Source of the DNA: Eubacterium sp. | Lineage (GTDB): Bacteria; Bacillota; Clostridia; Lachnospirales; Lachnospiraceae | Direction: 5' to 3' | DNA length: 64,000 bases | Assembly (NCBI GenBank): GCA_017938215.1 | Contig: JAGBBZ010000014.1 | Location: 1 to 64,000 of the forward strand | Shown: positions 15,639-23,790 of the stretch, in pieces | Layout: each line of letters starts with the position of its first letter | Position numbering within the stretch: position 1 is the stretch's first letter | Notes under the pieces: generated by a model | Told to the model about the DNA's origin: nothing | What the model saw: the letters and a program-made list of their open reading frames with translations, nothing else | The model's database searches: none | Program-made: the position numbers and the translations under genes

Positions 15639-16459
15639 AAATCATTAACTTAATTGAAAATACAAAAGGAGAAAATCCATGCCTTATTGAACATGGATTG
15701 AGTTTCTACATAGAGACAGGAAACCACAAGCTTCTGGTGGATACAGGTGCCAGTGATGCGTTCCTTAACAATGCCAAGATTCTTGGTGTGGATTTGACGG
15801 AAGTAGATACTGTGATTCTCAGCCATGGACATTATGATCATGCTGGCGGGATACTTAGTTTCCTCGAACAAAATCAAACAGCGACTGTCTATATGCAACA
15901 GTCAGCAGGAGATAAGTACTATCACAAAAGCACAACGGAGGAGCGATATATCGGAATTGATCCACAGATTATGGAATCCAAGCAACTCCATTGTGTTGAG
16001 GGAAACCATTGCATAGACAATGAGCTCTTTTTGTTTTCCGGTATCAAAGAACGGAAATTATGGCCATCAGGAAATCGCGTGCTAAAAGTAAAACGTGAGG
16101 ACAAATTCGTGCAGGATGAATTTGCACATGAACAGTATCTTGTTATGGAAGAAAAGGGAAAGCGAGTGTTGATTTCCGGATGTGCTCACAATGGGATATT
16201 GAATATTTTGGAAGAATATGAGAGAATATATGGCGGAGCTCCGGACGTGGTGATTAGTGGGTTTCATTTGATGAAGAAATCCGAATACTCCCATGAGGAT
16301 GTGGAAATGATCCGAAGAATTTCTATGGAGTTAAAGGAGAGAAGCAATACACGTTTTTATACGGGGCATTGTACGGGGGAGATTCCATTTCAAATCATGC
16401 ATGAAATGATGGGAGAGCAGTTAGTGTATGTACACAGCGGGGATACCATTGAGTGCTAG
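15635..16459 (+). CDS. MBL-fold metallohydrolase
   Basis: A 274-residue metallo-beta-lactamase-fold protein. LLVDTGASDAFLNNA and SHGHYDHAGG carry the Asp and HxHxDH zinc ligands; further ligands are likely His in SGCAHNG, Asp in GAPDVVISGFH and His near the C-terminus. The arrangement matches the group related to dihydropteridine-ribofuranosylaminobenzene-phosphate synthases, although most bacterial members have no known substrate. It starts at ATG15635, overlapping the DUF4259 stop, preceded by the weak site GGTTGGGA. Confidence 0.87.
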   Translation: MKIINLIENTKGENPCLIEHGLSFYIETGNHKLLVDTGASDAFLNNAKILGVDLTEVDTVILSHGHYDHAGGILSFLEQNQTATVYMQQSAGDKYYHKSTTEERYIGIDPQIMESKQLHCVEGNHCIDNELFLFSGIKERKLWPSGNRVLKVKREDKFVQDEFAHEQYLVMEEKGKRVLISGCAHNGILNILEEYERIYGGAPDVVISGFHLMKKSEYSHEDVEMIRRISMELKERSNTRFYTGHCTGEIPFQIMHEMMGEQLVYVHSGDTIEC

Positions 16460-16534
16460 CATCGAATCCGGTGGGATTGTGACAAAAGTTGCGACCCAAG
16501 AAAATGAAATATAACAGAAAGAACGAGGCATAAA

Positions 16535-17995
16535 ATGAGTGAGAGTGGTTTACAGAGAAAAGTTTTCTCGGGATTAATCTGGAAATTTGGAGAGAGGATT
16601 GGCGCACAGGCAGTGTCCTTCATCGTATCGATGATACTGGCAAGATTGCTTTTGCCATCGGATTATGGTGTCATTGCGTTGATTACAATTTTTATTGATA
16701 TTGCCAATGTGTTTGTGTCCAGTGGATTCGGATCTGCTTTGGTACAGAAGAAAGATGCGGATGAGGTGGATTTTTCTTCCGTATTTTATTTTAGTATATT
16801 GATGTCGTGGGTGCTTTATGGAATTGTGTTTTTAGGAGCACCGTTGGTGGCAAATTTTTACGAAAAACCAATATTGACACCAATCTTGCGAGTGATGGCA
16901 TTGAAACTACCTCTTGCCGGTGTGAATTCGGTACAACATGCCTATGTGCAGAAGAAGATGTTGTTTAAACGCTTTTTCTTTTCCACACTGATCGGAACGG
17001 TTGGTTCTGCTGTGGTAGGAATTGCCATGGCATACGCAGGATTTGGTGCCTGGGCTTTGGTGGCACAGTATTTGTTTAATTCCACCATGGATACATTGGT
17101 ACTATGGTTTACCGTAAAATGGCGTCCACGATTTGTTTTTTCTTTGGCCCGGATGAAAACATTATTTAGTTTTGGGTGGAAGATGCTGGTTTCCGAGTTG
17201 ATTCATACGTCTTACAAACAGATTCGTAGTTTGATTATCGGTAAAGTTTATACGGAAAAGGATCTTGCCTTTTACAATCAAGGTGGAAAACTACCGAGTT
17301 TGCTTGTGACGAATATCAATTCGTCCATTACGTCGGTGTTGTTTCCGGCAATGACGCTAAAACAGGATGATAAAAAGAAAATGAAGGAAGTGGTTCGCTT
17401 ATCCATTCGTGTTAGTTCCTATGTGATGTGGCCGTTGATGATTGGTCTTATGGTTATGACGAAACCGGTGGTACTTCTTTTGTTTACGGAAAAGTGGTTG
17501 CCATGTGTCCCATATATGCAGATTGCCTGTATCCAGTTTGCGTTGGAACCGGTGCAGACTGCCAATGTACAAGCGGTGAAGGCCATGGGAAAAGGGCGGA
17601 CGTATTTGATTATGGAGATTGTGAAGAAGGTTTTTGGTATCGTTATGATCGTAGCAGTCATGTATCGTGGTGTCATGGCGATTGCCGTATCTGCCATGAT
17701 TGTAACATTCTTTGCAGCAATCGTGAACTCTACGCCGAATCGCAAGTTCTTGAAATATTCCTATAAAGAACAGTTGGCGGATTTGATACCATCGATTCTA
17801 TTATCTGCGGGAATGGGAGTATGTGTGTACTTTGTAGGGATGCTTCCAATCCCGATGATACTAAGCATGGTATTACAAGTACTGGTAGGAGTTATTGTTT
17901 ACATTTTACTGTCCCGACTCTTCAAAGTCAGTCAGTTTGATTACATTTTACAAGTTCTGAAAAATTTTACAGGAACCATTCGTAATAGGAAGTGA
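16535..17995 (+). CDS. polysaccharide flippase (WzxC/lipopolysaccharide biosynthesis type)
   Basis: A 486-residue membrane protein with about 12-14 helices. It starts with a basic amphipathic segment (GLQRKVFSGLIWKFGERIGAQ) typical of the MVF/MOP-superfamily polysaccharide exporters, followed by RLLLPSDYGVIALITIF. It should flip undecaprenyl-linked glycans across the membrane. AACGAGGC precedes the ATG. The next gene, 3 bases downstream, encodes a LicD transferase, so the pair probably decorates and exports a cell-surface polymer. No glycosyltransferases are adjacent, so this is not a full capsule locus. Confidence 0.9.
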   Translation: MSESGLQRKVFSGLIWKFGERIGAQAVSFIVSMILARLLLPSDYGVIALITIFIDIANVFVSSGFGSALVQKKDADEVDFSSVFYFSILMSWVLYGIVFLGAPLVANFYEKPILTPILRVMALKLPLAGVNSVQHAYVQKKMLFKRFFFSTLIGTVGSAVVGIAMAYAGFGAWALVAQYLFNSTMDTLVLWFTVKWRPRFVFSLARMKTLFSFGWKMLVSELIHTSYKQIRSLIIGKVYTEKDLAFYNQGGKLPSLLVTNINSSITSVLFPAMTLKQDDKKKMKEVVRLSIRVSSYVMWPLMIGLMVMTKPVVLLLFTEKWLPCVPYMQIACIQFALEPVQTANVQAVKAMGKGRTYLIMEIVKKVFGIVMIVAVMYRGVMAIAVSAMIVTFFAAIVNSTPNRKFLKYSYKEQLADLIPSILLSAGMGVCVYFVGMLPIPMILSMVLQVLVGVIVYILLSRLFKVSQFDYILQVLKNFTGTIRNRK

Positions 17996-17998
17996 GTA

Positions 17999-18811
17999 AT
18001 GAAAATGCGCCAAATAACCATAGAGGAATGCAAGCAAATTGAACTTGATATATTTCGCAAAGTGATCGCCGTTTGTGAGGCTCATAACCTGCGATACATC
18101 GTGGATTATGGGAGTTTGATCGGGGTTGTACGACATGGTGGATTTATTCCATGGGATGACGATATTGATATCTCTATGCCACGACCAGATTACGAGAAAT
18201 TTAAAAACGTATTTTCAAAGGAAATATCCTCAGATAGTAGATACGAGCTTCGCACAGGAATGACGGCAAATATTGCCATTCCCTATATACAAGTTGTTCA
18301 TAAGGATACAATTACAGAAAAAAAGGGACGACGGGATGCGTATGCGCAAGCCGTTTGGGTGGATGTATTTCCCATCGACGGAGCAGGAAAAAACATGGAC
18401 CAGTGTCAGGAAGTGTATGAGAAATATTGGAAGAAAATCAATGAATCTCGTAAAATATTTGGACGATTTAAACCATTTTTAAATCCGATAAAACAATTCA
18501 AACAGTTTTATTGGCATTACATGAAACAGTTTCAATTAGGAAAAATCATAGAAGAGGCAGAGCAGATTGCTCAAACCTATGATTATGATACAAGTGAACA
18601 TGTATTTTGCTATGCCACCGTGTATGGTACCAAAGAGAAAAATGCCAAAGCGTATTATGAGGATCGAATCGACATGGAATTCGAGGGGATACCGTGTAAG
18701 GTGCCAAGAGAATATGATAAAAAACTCAGGGGGATTTATGGCGACTATATGACGCCTCCCCCTGAGAGTGATCGAAAAGGACATGATTACCACGCGTGGT
18801 GGGTCCGTTAA
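17999..18811 (+). CDS. LicD-family phosphotransferase
   Basis: A 270-residue cytoplasmic enzyme. YGSLIGVVRHGGFIPWDDDI followed by DISMPRPDYEKF is the LicD signature, with the DDDID acidic cluster binding metal. The family moves phosphocholine or related phospho-alcohol groups from CDP-linked donors onto surface glycans. The C-terminal YGDYMTPPP motif is also conserved. It is coupled to the upstream flippase. Its stop TAA shares bases 18808-18811 (TTAA) with the stop of the convergent DUF2156 gene, and its 3' end contains the latter's terminator on the opposite strand. Confidence 0.92.
   Translation: MKMRQITIEECKQIELDIFRKVIAVCEAHNLRYIVDYGSLIGVVRHGGFIPWDDDIDISMPRPDYEKFKNVFSKEISSDSRYELRTGMTANIAIPYIQVVHKDTITEKKGRRDAYAQAVWVDVFPIDGAGKNMDQCQEVYEKYWKKINESRKIFGRFKPFLNPIKQFKQFYWHYMKQFQLGKIIEEAEQIAQTYDYDTSEHVFCYATVYGTKEKNAKAYYEDRIDMEFEGIPCKVPREYDKKLRGIYGDYMTPPPESDRKGHDYHAWWVR
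18719..18766 (-). terminator. terminator of the typA-DUF2156 operon, embedded in licD
   Basis: On the minus strand CTCAGGGGGA (18766-18757) pairs perfectly with TCCCCCTGAG (18734-18725), with an inner GGCG/CGCC stem. A TTTTTT run (18724-18719) follows at once. It lies 40 bases past the DUF2156 stop. On the plus strand no T-run follows, so licD transcription is not stopped. Confidence 0.82.
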
Positions 18812-19716
18812 GAATGTTCACAAATATAGTACTTTTCTTCCAGACGAATCGGTTTGTAGGAAAGTTTCGCCTTTCGCAAATTTTCCTGACCGAGATCGTC
18901 TTCTCGATTGACATAAACCGCATTTGGAAATTCATGAATGAGAAATTGTTGATTGATATAATTATACAATCCTTTGATGTTGCTGTCTGCCTTTTCGATG
19001 TGAATAAAAGCACATTGGATGGTTTCGCAATAACTTCCTACTGTGTAGGCAACTAAGTTACCGTCCATTCGAATTCCACCCATACGACAGTCAATACTCT
19101 TGCAATTTCCCAATAAACGATAGACGCCTTCTTCTTCATTATCGATACAGTTGTATTTGTCATAGATTCGGCGTTCATCCAGCCATTTTTCATGGAATTC
19201 TTTTACTTCTTCAATATTCCCACAACCAAGTGTCTCATAGGAAAAACGTCCCTCATATTCACGACAAAAAGCATTCACCAGATTTTTTTTCTTGTGAAGG
19301 GCGCGCCCGCTTAACGACTTCATTTTTTCAGCATCATATATATAGTCAGCACTGTCGCGATCCTCGTGCAACGTATAGTGCGAGAGGAGACCGGCACTTT
19401 GCCAAATATCTTTTACCAACGAGTCAATGAGATATACGTTCATTTTCGTATTCCATACGTCATGAAACTGATGTTCCATACGTCGGAACGCTTCCGGTAA
19501 ATCGTCCACTGCGCACAGGGGACAAAAAGCCCCCTTTTTTCCATTTCGTTCGAAAAATAGATAAAGCGCAATGTCATCCGTAGCAAATTTTGTATTGTAA
19601 TAGCTTTCCCATAAAAACAAATTTAGAAAATGTCCTTCGCTCATAAAGCAAGGGCGTAAGGCTTCATATTTTTTGAAAATCTCTTGCACAAACGGGTTTA
19701 TGGGTTTTAGCTCCAT
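18808..19716 (-). CDS. DUF2156 (phosphatidylglycerol lysyltransferase C-terminal-like) protein
   Basis: A 302-residue soluble protein made of two GNAT-like folds, beginning MELKPINPFVQEIFKKYEAL. The family is related to the catalytic domain of MprF aminoacyl-phosphatidylglycerol synthases. FLNLFLWE near 31 and HKKKNLVNAFCREYE in the middle are typical. Stand-alone members without the MprF flippase have no proven substrate. AAGGAGGGG precedes the ATG and overlaps the end of typA 16 bases upstream, so the two genes form an operon. Confidence 0.87.
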   Translation of the reverse strand: MELKPINPFVQEIFKKYEALRPCFMSEGHFLNLFLWESYYNTKFATDDIALYLFFERNGKKGAFCPLCAVDDLPEAFRRMEHQFHDVWNTKMNVYLIDSLVKDIWQSAGLLSHYTLHEDRDSADYIYDAEKMKSLSGRALHKKKNLVNAFCREYEGRFSYETLGCGNIEEVKEFHEKWLDERRIYDKYNCIDNEEEGVYRLLGNCKSIDCRMGGIRMDGNLVAYTVGSYCETIQCAFIHIEKADSNIKGLYNYINQQFLIHEFPNAVYVNREDDLGQENLRKAKLSYKPIRLEEKYYICEHS

Positions 19717-19732
19717 GGGACCCCTCCTTACA

Positions 19733-21571
19733 TTAGTTGTTCTGGGAATTTCTCTTTGCGCGGTAACGTTCCGTTCCGTCCAAAATCTTTTTACGAATTC
19801 GCAAGTTTTCCGGAGTAATTTCTAGTAACTCATCTGTATCGATAAACTCGATTGCCTGCTCCAGACTGAGCTCGCGTTTCGGTGAAAGTCGAAGAGCTTC
19901 GTCGGAACCAGAGGAACGTGTATTGGTTAATTGTTTTTTCTTGCAAACATTTACTTCGATGTCATCGGCTTTTCCGTTTTGGCCGACAACCATGCCACCA
20001 TATACTTTTTCACCAGGACCTACAAAAAGTGTACCACGCTCTTGGGCATTGAAGAGCCCATAAGTAATGGTTTCGCCGGATTCATAAGCGATAAGAGAAC
20101 CCTGTTTACGATAAGCAATGTCGCCTTTGTAAGAACCGTAGCCATAAAACTCGGTGTTTAGTACACCATTTCCTTTTGTATCGGTCATAAATTCTCCACG
20201 ATATCCAATTAAGCCACGGGAAGGAATGAGAAATTCCAGACGTGTTGTACCAGCGTTCAATGGACTCATACCTTGAAGTTCACCTTTTCGCTGACTAAGT
20301 TTGTCAATGACCGTTCCCGTAAATTCGTCAGGAACATCAATGTATGCGTGTTCCATTGGCTCAAGCTTTGCACCGTTTTCATCTGTTTTGTACAATACTT
20401 CCGGTTTGCTGACGGCAAATTCAAATCCTTCTCGACGCATGTTCTCAATCAACACAGATAAATGAAGTTCGCCACGACCAGAAACTTTATAAGCCTCAGT
20501 ACTATCGGTATCCTCCACACGAAGACTGACATCGGTATTGAGCATTTTGTACAGGCGGTCACGTAAGTGTCGGGATGTGACGTATTTTCCTTCCTGACCA
20601 GCAAGCGGACTGTCATTTACCATGAATTCCATGGAGATGGTTGGCTCTGAAATTCGCTGGAATGGAATTGCTTGTGGATTCTCTGGAGAGCAAAGGGTGT
20701 CTCCGATGTGGATATCAGAAATACCGGAAATTGCTACAATAGAGCCAATCTTAGCTTCCTCTACCTCCACACGGTTTAAGCCTTCGAACTCGTATAACTT
20801 ATTTACTTTTACTTTATTGTGTTTCTCAGGATCGTGTGCATTGACGATGACAACTTCCTGATTTACTCGAACAGAGCCATTGTCCACTTTACCAACACCG
20901 ATTCGGCCCACATATTCATTGTAATCGATGGTACTGATAAGAACTTGTGTGTCGGCATCCGGATCTCCTTCCGGTGCAGGAATATAATCGACAATGGCGT
21001 CAAATAACGGTTTCATGTCGGTTCCAGCTTCTTCAATGGACGTAGAAGCGATTCCTTCTTTGGCAGAAGCAAAAATAAATGGACAATCTAACTGTTCTTC
21101 ATCGGCATCCAGGTCGATAAATAATTCGAGGATTTCGTCTACGACTTCCTCTGCCCGAGCTTCCGGACGGTCAATTTTATTGACACATACCACAACAGGA
21201 AGGGAAAGTTCCAATGCTTTTTTGAGAACAAATTTGGTTTGTGGCATGGCGCCTTCAAAGGCATCTACCACCAGAACCACACCATTTACCATTTTCAGTA
21301 CACGTTCTACTTCGCCTCCGAAGTCAGCGTGTCCCGGAGTATCAATGATGTTGATTTTTATATCATTATAATGAATTGCTGTGTTCTTCGAGAGAATGGT
21401 GATTCCACGCTCACGTTCGATGTCATTGGAGTCCATGACACGTTCTGCAACCTCTTGGTTGGCGCGGAATACTCCGCTCTGTCGCAACAGCTGATCAACG
21501 ATGGTTGTTTTTCCATGGTCTACATGAGCAATAATAGCGATGTTTCTTACGTCATTTCTTGTAGTTACCAT
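19733..21571 (-). CDS. typA: ribosome-associated GTPase TypA/BipA
   Basis: A 612-residue translational GTPase. G1 AHVDHGKTT, G2 ERGITI, G3 DTPGHADF, G4 NKID and G5 SAKEG (about residues 15-180) are followed by EF-G-like domains II, III and V and the BipA-specific C-terminal domain. It binds the 70S ribosome at the A-site region and helps 50S assembly at low temperature or stress. GGAAAGGAAG on the coding strand selects the start at 21571, eleven codons inside the longest frame. It is first gene of a two-gene operon with DUF2156 and has a clear promoter. Confidence 0.97.
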   Translation of the reverse strand: MVTTRNDVRNIAIIAHVDHGKTTIVDQLLRQSGVFRANQEVAERVMDSNDIERERGITILSKNTAIHYNDIKINIIDTPGHADFGGEVERVLKMVNGVVLVVDAFEGAMPQTKFVLKKALELSLPVVVCVNKIDRPEARAEEVVDEILELFIDLDADEEQLDCPFIFASAKEGIASTSIEEAGTDMKPLFDAIVDYIPAPEGDPDADTQVLISTIDYNEYVGRIGVGKVDNGSVRVNQEVVIVNAHDPEKHNKVKVNKLYEFEGLNRVEVEEAKIGSIVAISGISDIHIGDTLCSPENPQAIPFQRISEPTISMEFMVNDSPLAGQEGKYVTSRHLRDRLYKMLNTDVSLRVEDTDSTEAYKVSGRGELHLSVLIENMRREGFEFAVSKPEVLYKTDENGAKLEPMEHAYIDVPDEFTGTVIDKLSQRKGELQGMSPLNAGTTRLEFLIPSRGLIGYRGEFMTDTKGNGVLNTEFYGYGSYKGDIAYRKQGSLIAYESGETITYGLFNAQERGTLFVGPGEKVYGGMVVGQNGKADDIEVNVCKKKQLTNTRSSGSDEALRLSPKRELSLEQAIEFIDTDELLEITPENLRIRKKILDGTERYRAKRNSQNN

Positions 21572-21636
21572 TGTAGTATCTTCCTTTCCGATAGAAATAT
21601 TCATGTCAGCGATGGGCTGACAAACACTAACGCAAC

Positions 21637-21665
21637 ATTATAGCACAAAAATTTTTTTTTAGCAA
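21637..21665 (-). promoter_or_regulatory. typA promoter
   Basis: On the minus strand TTGCTA (21665-21660) and TATAAT (21642-21637) are 17 bases apart. An A/T tract in the spacer is visible. Confidence 0.78.
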
Positions 21666-21667
21666 AT

Positions 21668-21696
21668 TTTACTTTTTTGGTTCTATGTAGTAAAAT
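21668..21696 (+). promoter_or_regulatory. promoter of the SSB-like gene
   Basis: TTTACT (21668-21673) and TAAAAT (21691-21696) are 17 bases apart. It is back to back with the typA promoter; their -35 boxes are only 2 bases apart, so RNA polymerase probably cannot occupy both at once. Confidence 0.55.
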
Positions 21697-21772
21697 GGAA
21701 GCATAGAATATTTGTGTAAACGTAAAAAAGGTTCGTGATGGATTACGAACAAATAAACGAGGGGGGTCATAT

Positions 21773-22474
21773 ATGATGACAGATAAGGTTTTAGGAAACA
21801 ATCAGGTAAATGTGTACGGAGAGGTGACCAGCGAGTTTACCTTTAGCCATGAGGTGTATGGTGAAGGTTTTTATATGGTACATCTTTCGGTGCGTCGGTT
21901 GAGCAATGTGTACGATACCATTCCGCTTATGGTTTCGGAACGTCTGATCGATGTGTCTAAGGATTATCGTGGGAAATTTATCGAGGCATGTGGACAGTTT
22001 CGTTCGTATAATCGCCATGAGGAAAATCGCAATCGTCTAGTTCTTTCTGTATTTGTGCGTGATTTGAGAGTCGATGACGAGGAGATGGAGAGTGAAAAGC
22101 CAAACTACATATTCTTAGATGGCTATATTTGTAAATCGCCGATTTATCGAAAGACACCTTTGGGACGCGAGATTGCAGATCTTCTTTTGGCGGTAAATCG
22201 TCCATATGGGAAATCTGATTATATTCCTTGCATTTGCTGGGGAAGAAATGCGCGTTTTGCAGATGGATTTGAAGTAGGAGAGCACATTCAGCTGTGGGGA
22301 CGTATTCAGAGTAGAGAGTATCAGAAAAAGTTGGATGAAGATTTGTTTGAAACCAGAGTTGCCTATGAGATTTCGGTGAGCAAGTTAGAACACATTGATG
22401 AGATGTCTGCGGTTGTGGCAGCATCGGAAGAAATGGTGACAGAAGGCGAAGAAACAGAGGAAGAAGAGTGGTAA
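21773..22474 (+). CDS. single-stranded-DNA-binding-like protein with two OB-fold segments
   Basis: A 233-residue protein. Residues 10-100 (NNQVNVYGEVTSEF, PLMVSERLI, GKFIEACGQFRSYN) and 108-205 (IFLDGYICKSPIYRKTPLGR, IPCICWGRNA, LWGRIQSREYQKK) each look like an OB-fold of the SSB type. The tail is acidic and ends EEETEEEEW, resembling the partner-recruiting tip of bacterial SSB. GAGGGGGG lies 8 bases before ATG21773 (ATG21776 is also possible). It is probably an accessory SSB; the canonical ssb is expected elsewhere near rpsF-rpsR. Confidence 0.75.
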   Translation: MMTDKVLGNNQVNVYGEVTSEFTFSHEVYGEGFYMVHLSVRRLSNVYDTIPLMVSERLIDVSKDYRGKFIEACGQFRSYNRHEENRNRLVLSVFVRDLRVDDEEMESEKPNYIFLDGYICKSPIYRKTPLGREIADLLLAVNRPYGKSDYIPCICWGRNARFADGFEVGEHIQLWGRIQSREYQKKLDEDLFETRVAYEISVSKLEHIDEMSAVVAASEEMVTEGEETEEEEW

Positions 22475-22608
22475 TTAAAATGTGAATTCTGTAGAGGAAT
22501 ACATCTTTTGCTTGCCATCATTTGAAAAGTGTGGTAAATTAATTCTCATAGTTGCAGAATATATGTCAATTTTATGGCAATACAAACTAAAGAGAGGTGT
22601 TAGTGGCG

Positions 22609-23085
22609 ATGGATACAGGAATTGTCCAGGTCTTTTATGGGGATGGGAAAGGAAAGACGTCGGCAGCAGTAGGTCAGGCACTAAGAGAATTACAGAACGG
22701 ACAGAGAATCACAATGATTCAGTTTTTAAAAGGAAAGGTTGCAGATGAGTTTCAGGTATTAGAACGTTTGGAACCAGATGTACAGATTTTCCGGTTTGAT
22801 AAAAGCGAATGCAATTATTGCGACTTATCAGACGAAAAGAAAGAAGAGGAAAAGCAGAACATTTTAAATGGATTCAACTTTTCTAAAAAAGTGTTAGAGA
22901 CTGGTGAGAGTGATGTGATTATCCTGGATGAACTTTTGGGATTGATTGATTTGGATATTTTGACAGGAGATGATGTAGAGAATCTTCTTCGTATTCAAGG
23001 AGATTATAAAAAGTTAATCATCACAGGAGCAAAACTCCCGGATCAAATTCGTGCTTATCTGGATGAAGTTTCAGAAATCCGATAG
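22609..23085 (+). CDS. cob(I)alamin adenosyltransferase-like ATPase (CobA/CobO family)
   Basis: A 158-residue P-loop protein. VFYGDGKGKTSAAVGQALRE is the CobA/CobO nucleotide-binding site and VIILDELLGLIDLDIL is the second conserved acidic segment. These enzymes adenosylate corrinoids on the way to coenzyme B12. It is somewhat short and no cobalamin genes are nearby, so it could also be a paralogue with another role. AGAGAGG at 22591-22597 suits GTG22603 or ATG22609. It is monocistronic as far as can be seen, ending just before the lysine-leader promoter. Confidence 0.82.
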   Translation: MDTGIVQVFYGDGKGKTSAAVGQALRELQNGQRITMIQFLKGKVADEFQVLERLEPDVQIFRFDKSECNYCDLSDEKKEEEKQNILNGFNFSKKVLETGESDVIILDELLGLIDLDILTGDDVENLLRIQGDYKKLIITGAKLPDQIRAYLDEVSEIR

Positions 23086-23091
23086 AAGCAC

Positions 23092-23120
23092 TTGACCAAT
23101 TGGTTCGGAAGTGTTATGAT
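23092..23120 (+). promoter_or_regulatory. promoter of the lysine-riboswitch leader
   Basis: TTGACC (23092-23097) and TATGAT (23115-23120) are 17 bases apart. Transcription should start near 23127, just before the aptamer. The gap from 23086 to 23790 holds this promoter, the riboswitch, a terminator, a hairpin and the 82-bp array, and no gene. Confidence 0.8.
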
Positions 23121-23142
23121 AGGAAACAAGTGAATAAGTGAA

Positions 23143-23306
23143 AAGTAGAGGCGCGGACTTTATTAGTATTTTTCTTGATGTGTCAGGTACACAAGTGATG
23201 GTTTGAGAAAGGAAAGTCTGCCGAAGGGGATAGTAACCTGATGCTATTTGCCTGGGCATATGTTTAAGAGGCATATGACTGTCATCTTTTAGATGGAGTG
23301 CTACAC
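23143..23306 (+). promoter_or_regulatory. lysine riboswitch (L-box)
   Basis: The L-box signature appears in order: AGTAGAGGCGCGG, TTAGTA, GAAAGTCTGCCGAAGGGG, GCCTGGGCATATG, ACTGTCATC and GATGGAGTGCTAC. GTAG (23145-23148) pairs with CTAC (23301-23304) as P1. It binds lysine and turns off lysine/diaminopimelate genes, in agreement with dapA and dapB downstream. A terminator follows 17 bases later. Confidence 0.95.
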
Positions 23307-23321
23307 ATAATAACAGAATTT

Positions 23322-23358
23322 AAGGCGGCATTTCCATATCTTTTGGGTGTCGCCTTTT
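23322..23358 (+). terminator. lysine-riboswitch terminator
   Basis: AAGGCGGCA (23322-23330) pairs with TGTCGCCTT (23348-23356), ending in TTTT. The position after the L-box fits premature termination when lysine is bound. Confidence 0.82.
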
Positions 23359-23380
23359 GCGCGTTAGGCTCAAGCCGTGC

Positions 23381-23440
23381 AGAATCCTCAGAGAAACTTC
23401 TTGTGAGCTTGCTCACAGGAGAAGTTTCTCTGAGGATTCT
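23381..23440. repeat. 60-nt near-perfect hairpin in the dapA leader
   Basis: A 21-base arm at 23381-23401 is repeated inverted without mismatch at 23420-23440. Inside, TGTGAGC and GCTCACA form a further stem around TT. No T-tract follows. It lies between the riboswitch terminator and dapA, so every full-length dapA transcript must carry it. Confidence 0.9.
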
Positions 23441-23454
23441 ATAGGGCGCAGCCC

Positions 23455-23742
23455 GCGATGATGAGCTTGCGAAAGCAAGCGAAGAATGCGCACGGGTTGA
23501 GGAGATAGGGCGCAGCATAGCGAACGAAGTTCGCATGCGATGATGAGCTTGCGAAAGCAAGCGAAGAATGCGCACGGCTTGAGGAGATAGGGCGCAGCAT
23601 AGCGAACGAAGTTCGCATGCGATGATGAGCTTGCGAAAGCAAGCGAAGAATGCGCACGGGTTGAGGAGATAGGGCGCAGCATAGCGAACGAAGTTCGCAT
23701 GCGATGATGAGCTTGCGAAAGCAAGCGAAGAATGCGCGCGGC
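23455..23742. repeat. 82-bp tandem repeat array of small hairpins
   Basis: The 42-base core beginning GCGATGATGAGC occurs at 23455, 23537, 23619 and 23701, exactly 82 bases apart. The linking 40 bases are also conserved in the three complete units. Each unit contains GCTTGC-GAAA-GCAAGC (a GNRA-capped perfect stem), and each complete unit also has GCGAAC-GAA-GTTCGC. The copies differ at only a few positions. It resembles an expanded REP-type palindromic repeat; long minus-strand frames across it are repeat artefacts. Confidence 0.9.
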
Positions 23743-23790
23743 TTGTAACGAAAACACAGAATACAAATCAAAATGAATGGAGGAAACATC

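Noticed and set aside
23455..23742. CRISPR-like array
   Set aside because: Repeats are 82 bp with no unique spacers: the linking 40 bases are as conserved as the core. No cas genes are present.
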